This document shows, piece by piece, positions 14,013 through 14,228 of a DNA stretch of 14,228 bases. Below the pieces are notes generated by a model, which did no database searches, had not been told where the DNA came from, and was given only the letters and a program-made list of their open reading frames with translations. Within the stretch, counting starts at the first letter, position 1; the number at the start of each line of letters is the position of its first letter. Source of the stretch: UBA6183 sp964603255 (GTDB taxonomy: Bacteria; Bacteroidota; Bacteroidia; UKL13-3). The translations under genes were made by a program, and so were the position numbers. The stretch covers positions 1-14,228 of the forward strand of contig CAZRVA010000066.1 in NCBI GenBank assembly GCA_964603255.1. The letters are read 5' to 3'.

Positions 14013-14228
14013 TTACAAAGTAAAAACAGCATACAACGGAATGTTTTCGAGCCAATTTTCTTTACGGTGCATACTCATTGATAACCTAATGGCATTTCCG
14101 GTGTTGTACTTTTCTTCAAACACTTTCAAACTTTTAGCCTTTAAGTTTTCTTCTGCTTTTACTTCAATCGGAAATACCTTATTGTCTTTCTGTAAAATAA
14201 AATCAACTTCAGCAGTAGCGGCATCTGC
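14013..14228 (-). CDS. C-terminal end of an AAA ATPase with DUF4143 domain (partial)
   Basis: Only the last 71 codons lie in the window; the gene continues beyond base 14228. The fragment contains EVDFILQKDNKVFPIEVK followed by AEENLKAKSLKVFEEKY, the typical end of the DUF4143 domain that follows an AAA ATPase in this family, with a VDF...IEVK core like that of restriction-endonuclease-fold proteins. It ends ...LENIPLYAVFTL with TAA at 14013-14015. Family members are frequent, variable accessory genes in Bacteroidota with no agreed function. The overlapping frame that extends the WYL protein upstream is not coding here. The ATPase part, including Walker motifs, cannot be checked in this window. 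Confidence 0.85.
   Translation of the reverse strand, partial: ADAATAEVDFILQKDNKVFPIEVKAEENLKAKSLKVFEEKYNTGNAIRLSMSMHRKENWLENIPLYAVFTL

Noticed and set aside
13936..14055. Upstream extension of the WYL protein by 40 residues
   Set aside because: It runs through the low-complexity spacer and across the last codons of the DUF4143 gene, and the added residues look unlike any regulator N-terminus.

Overview
The window looks like chromosomal DNA of a Bacteroidota bacterium (Bacteroidia in the broad sense). It is AT-rich, Shine-Dalgarno sites are mostly lacking, and the promoter-like motifs match the Bacteroidota TTTG / TAnnTTTG type rather than TTGACA / TATAAT. The tRNA does not encode its CCA end, and the protein families (stand-alone radical SAM/SPASM, WYL regulator, DUF4143 ATPase, single-chain helicase-nuclease) are common in this phylum. 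No genus can be named from the sequence. Most of the window is ordinary core genome. It holds no CRISPR array, no transposase, no integrase and no obvious defence island.

Layout: tRNA-Leu(CAA) lies at 101-180 (minus) with its own promoter and terminator. A radical SAM/SPASM enzyme follows (533-1555, plus), then about 390 bp of repeat- and hairpin-rich non-coding DNA. Next on the minus strand are a LysE-like membrane protein (1943-2578) and class II fumarase fumC (2660-4054). A small coiled-coil protein (4240-4614, plus) converges on, and shares a TTAA stop palindrome with, a 1067-residue UvrD-like helicase fused to an Fe-S RecB-like nuclease (4611-7814, minus). Divergent from the helicase are two tandem paralogous lipoproteins (7926-9554 and 9685-11292, plus), each with a PEGA-like N-terminal domain, a variable middle and a C-terminal PDZ-less trypsin-like protease. 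A bidirectional terminator separates them from guaB (IMP dehydrogenase, 11368-12840, minus). Upstream of guaB lie a WYL-domain regulator (12937-13935, minus) and the C-terminal end of a DUF4143 ATPase that runs off the window (14013-14228, minus).

The genes do not form one pathway. fumC (TCA cycle), guaB (GMP synthesis) and the helicase-nuclease (probable double-strand break processing) are housekeeping functions. The parts most worth attention are the tandem lipoprotein-proteases, whose protease domains are about 86% identical while their middles have diverged; a hairpin that seems to make up the whole guaB leader and abuts its ATG; a 30-codon four-cysteine ORF just upstream of the radical SAM gene; and the repeat cluster at 1556-1942. 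For several genes the longest open frame begins at an upstream TTG or runs into a neighbouring gene. I chose internal ATG starts for the radical SAM, LysE-like, helicase, guaB and WYL genes.
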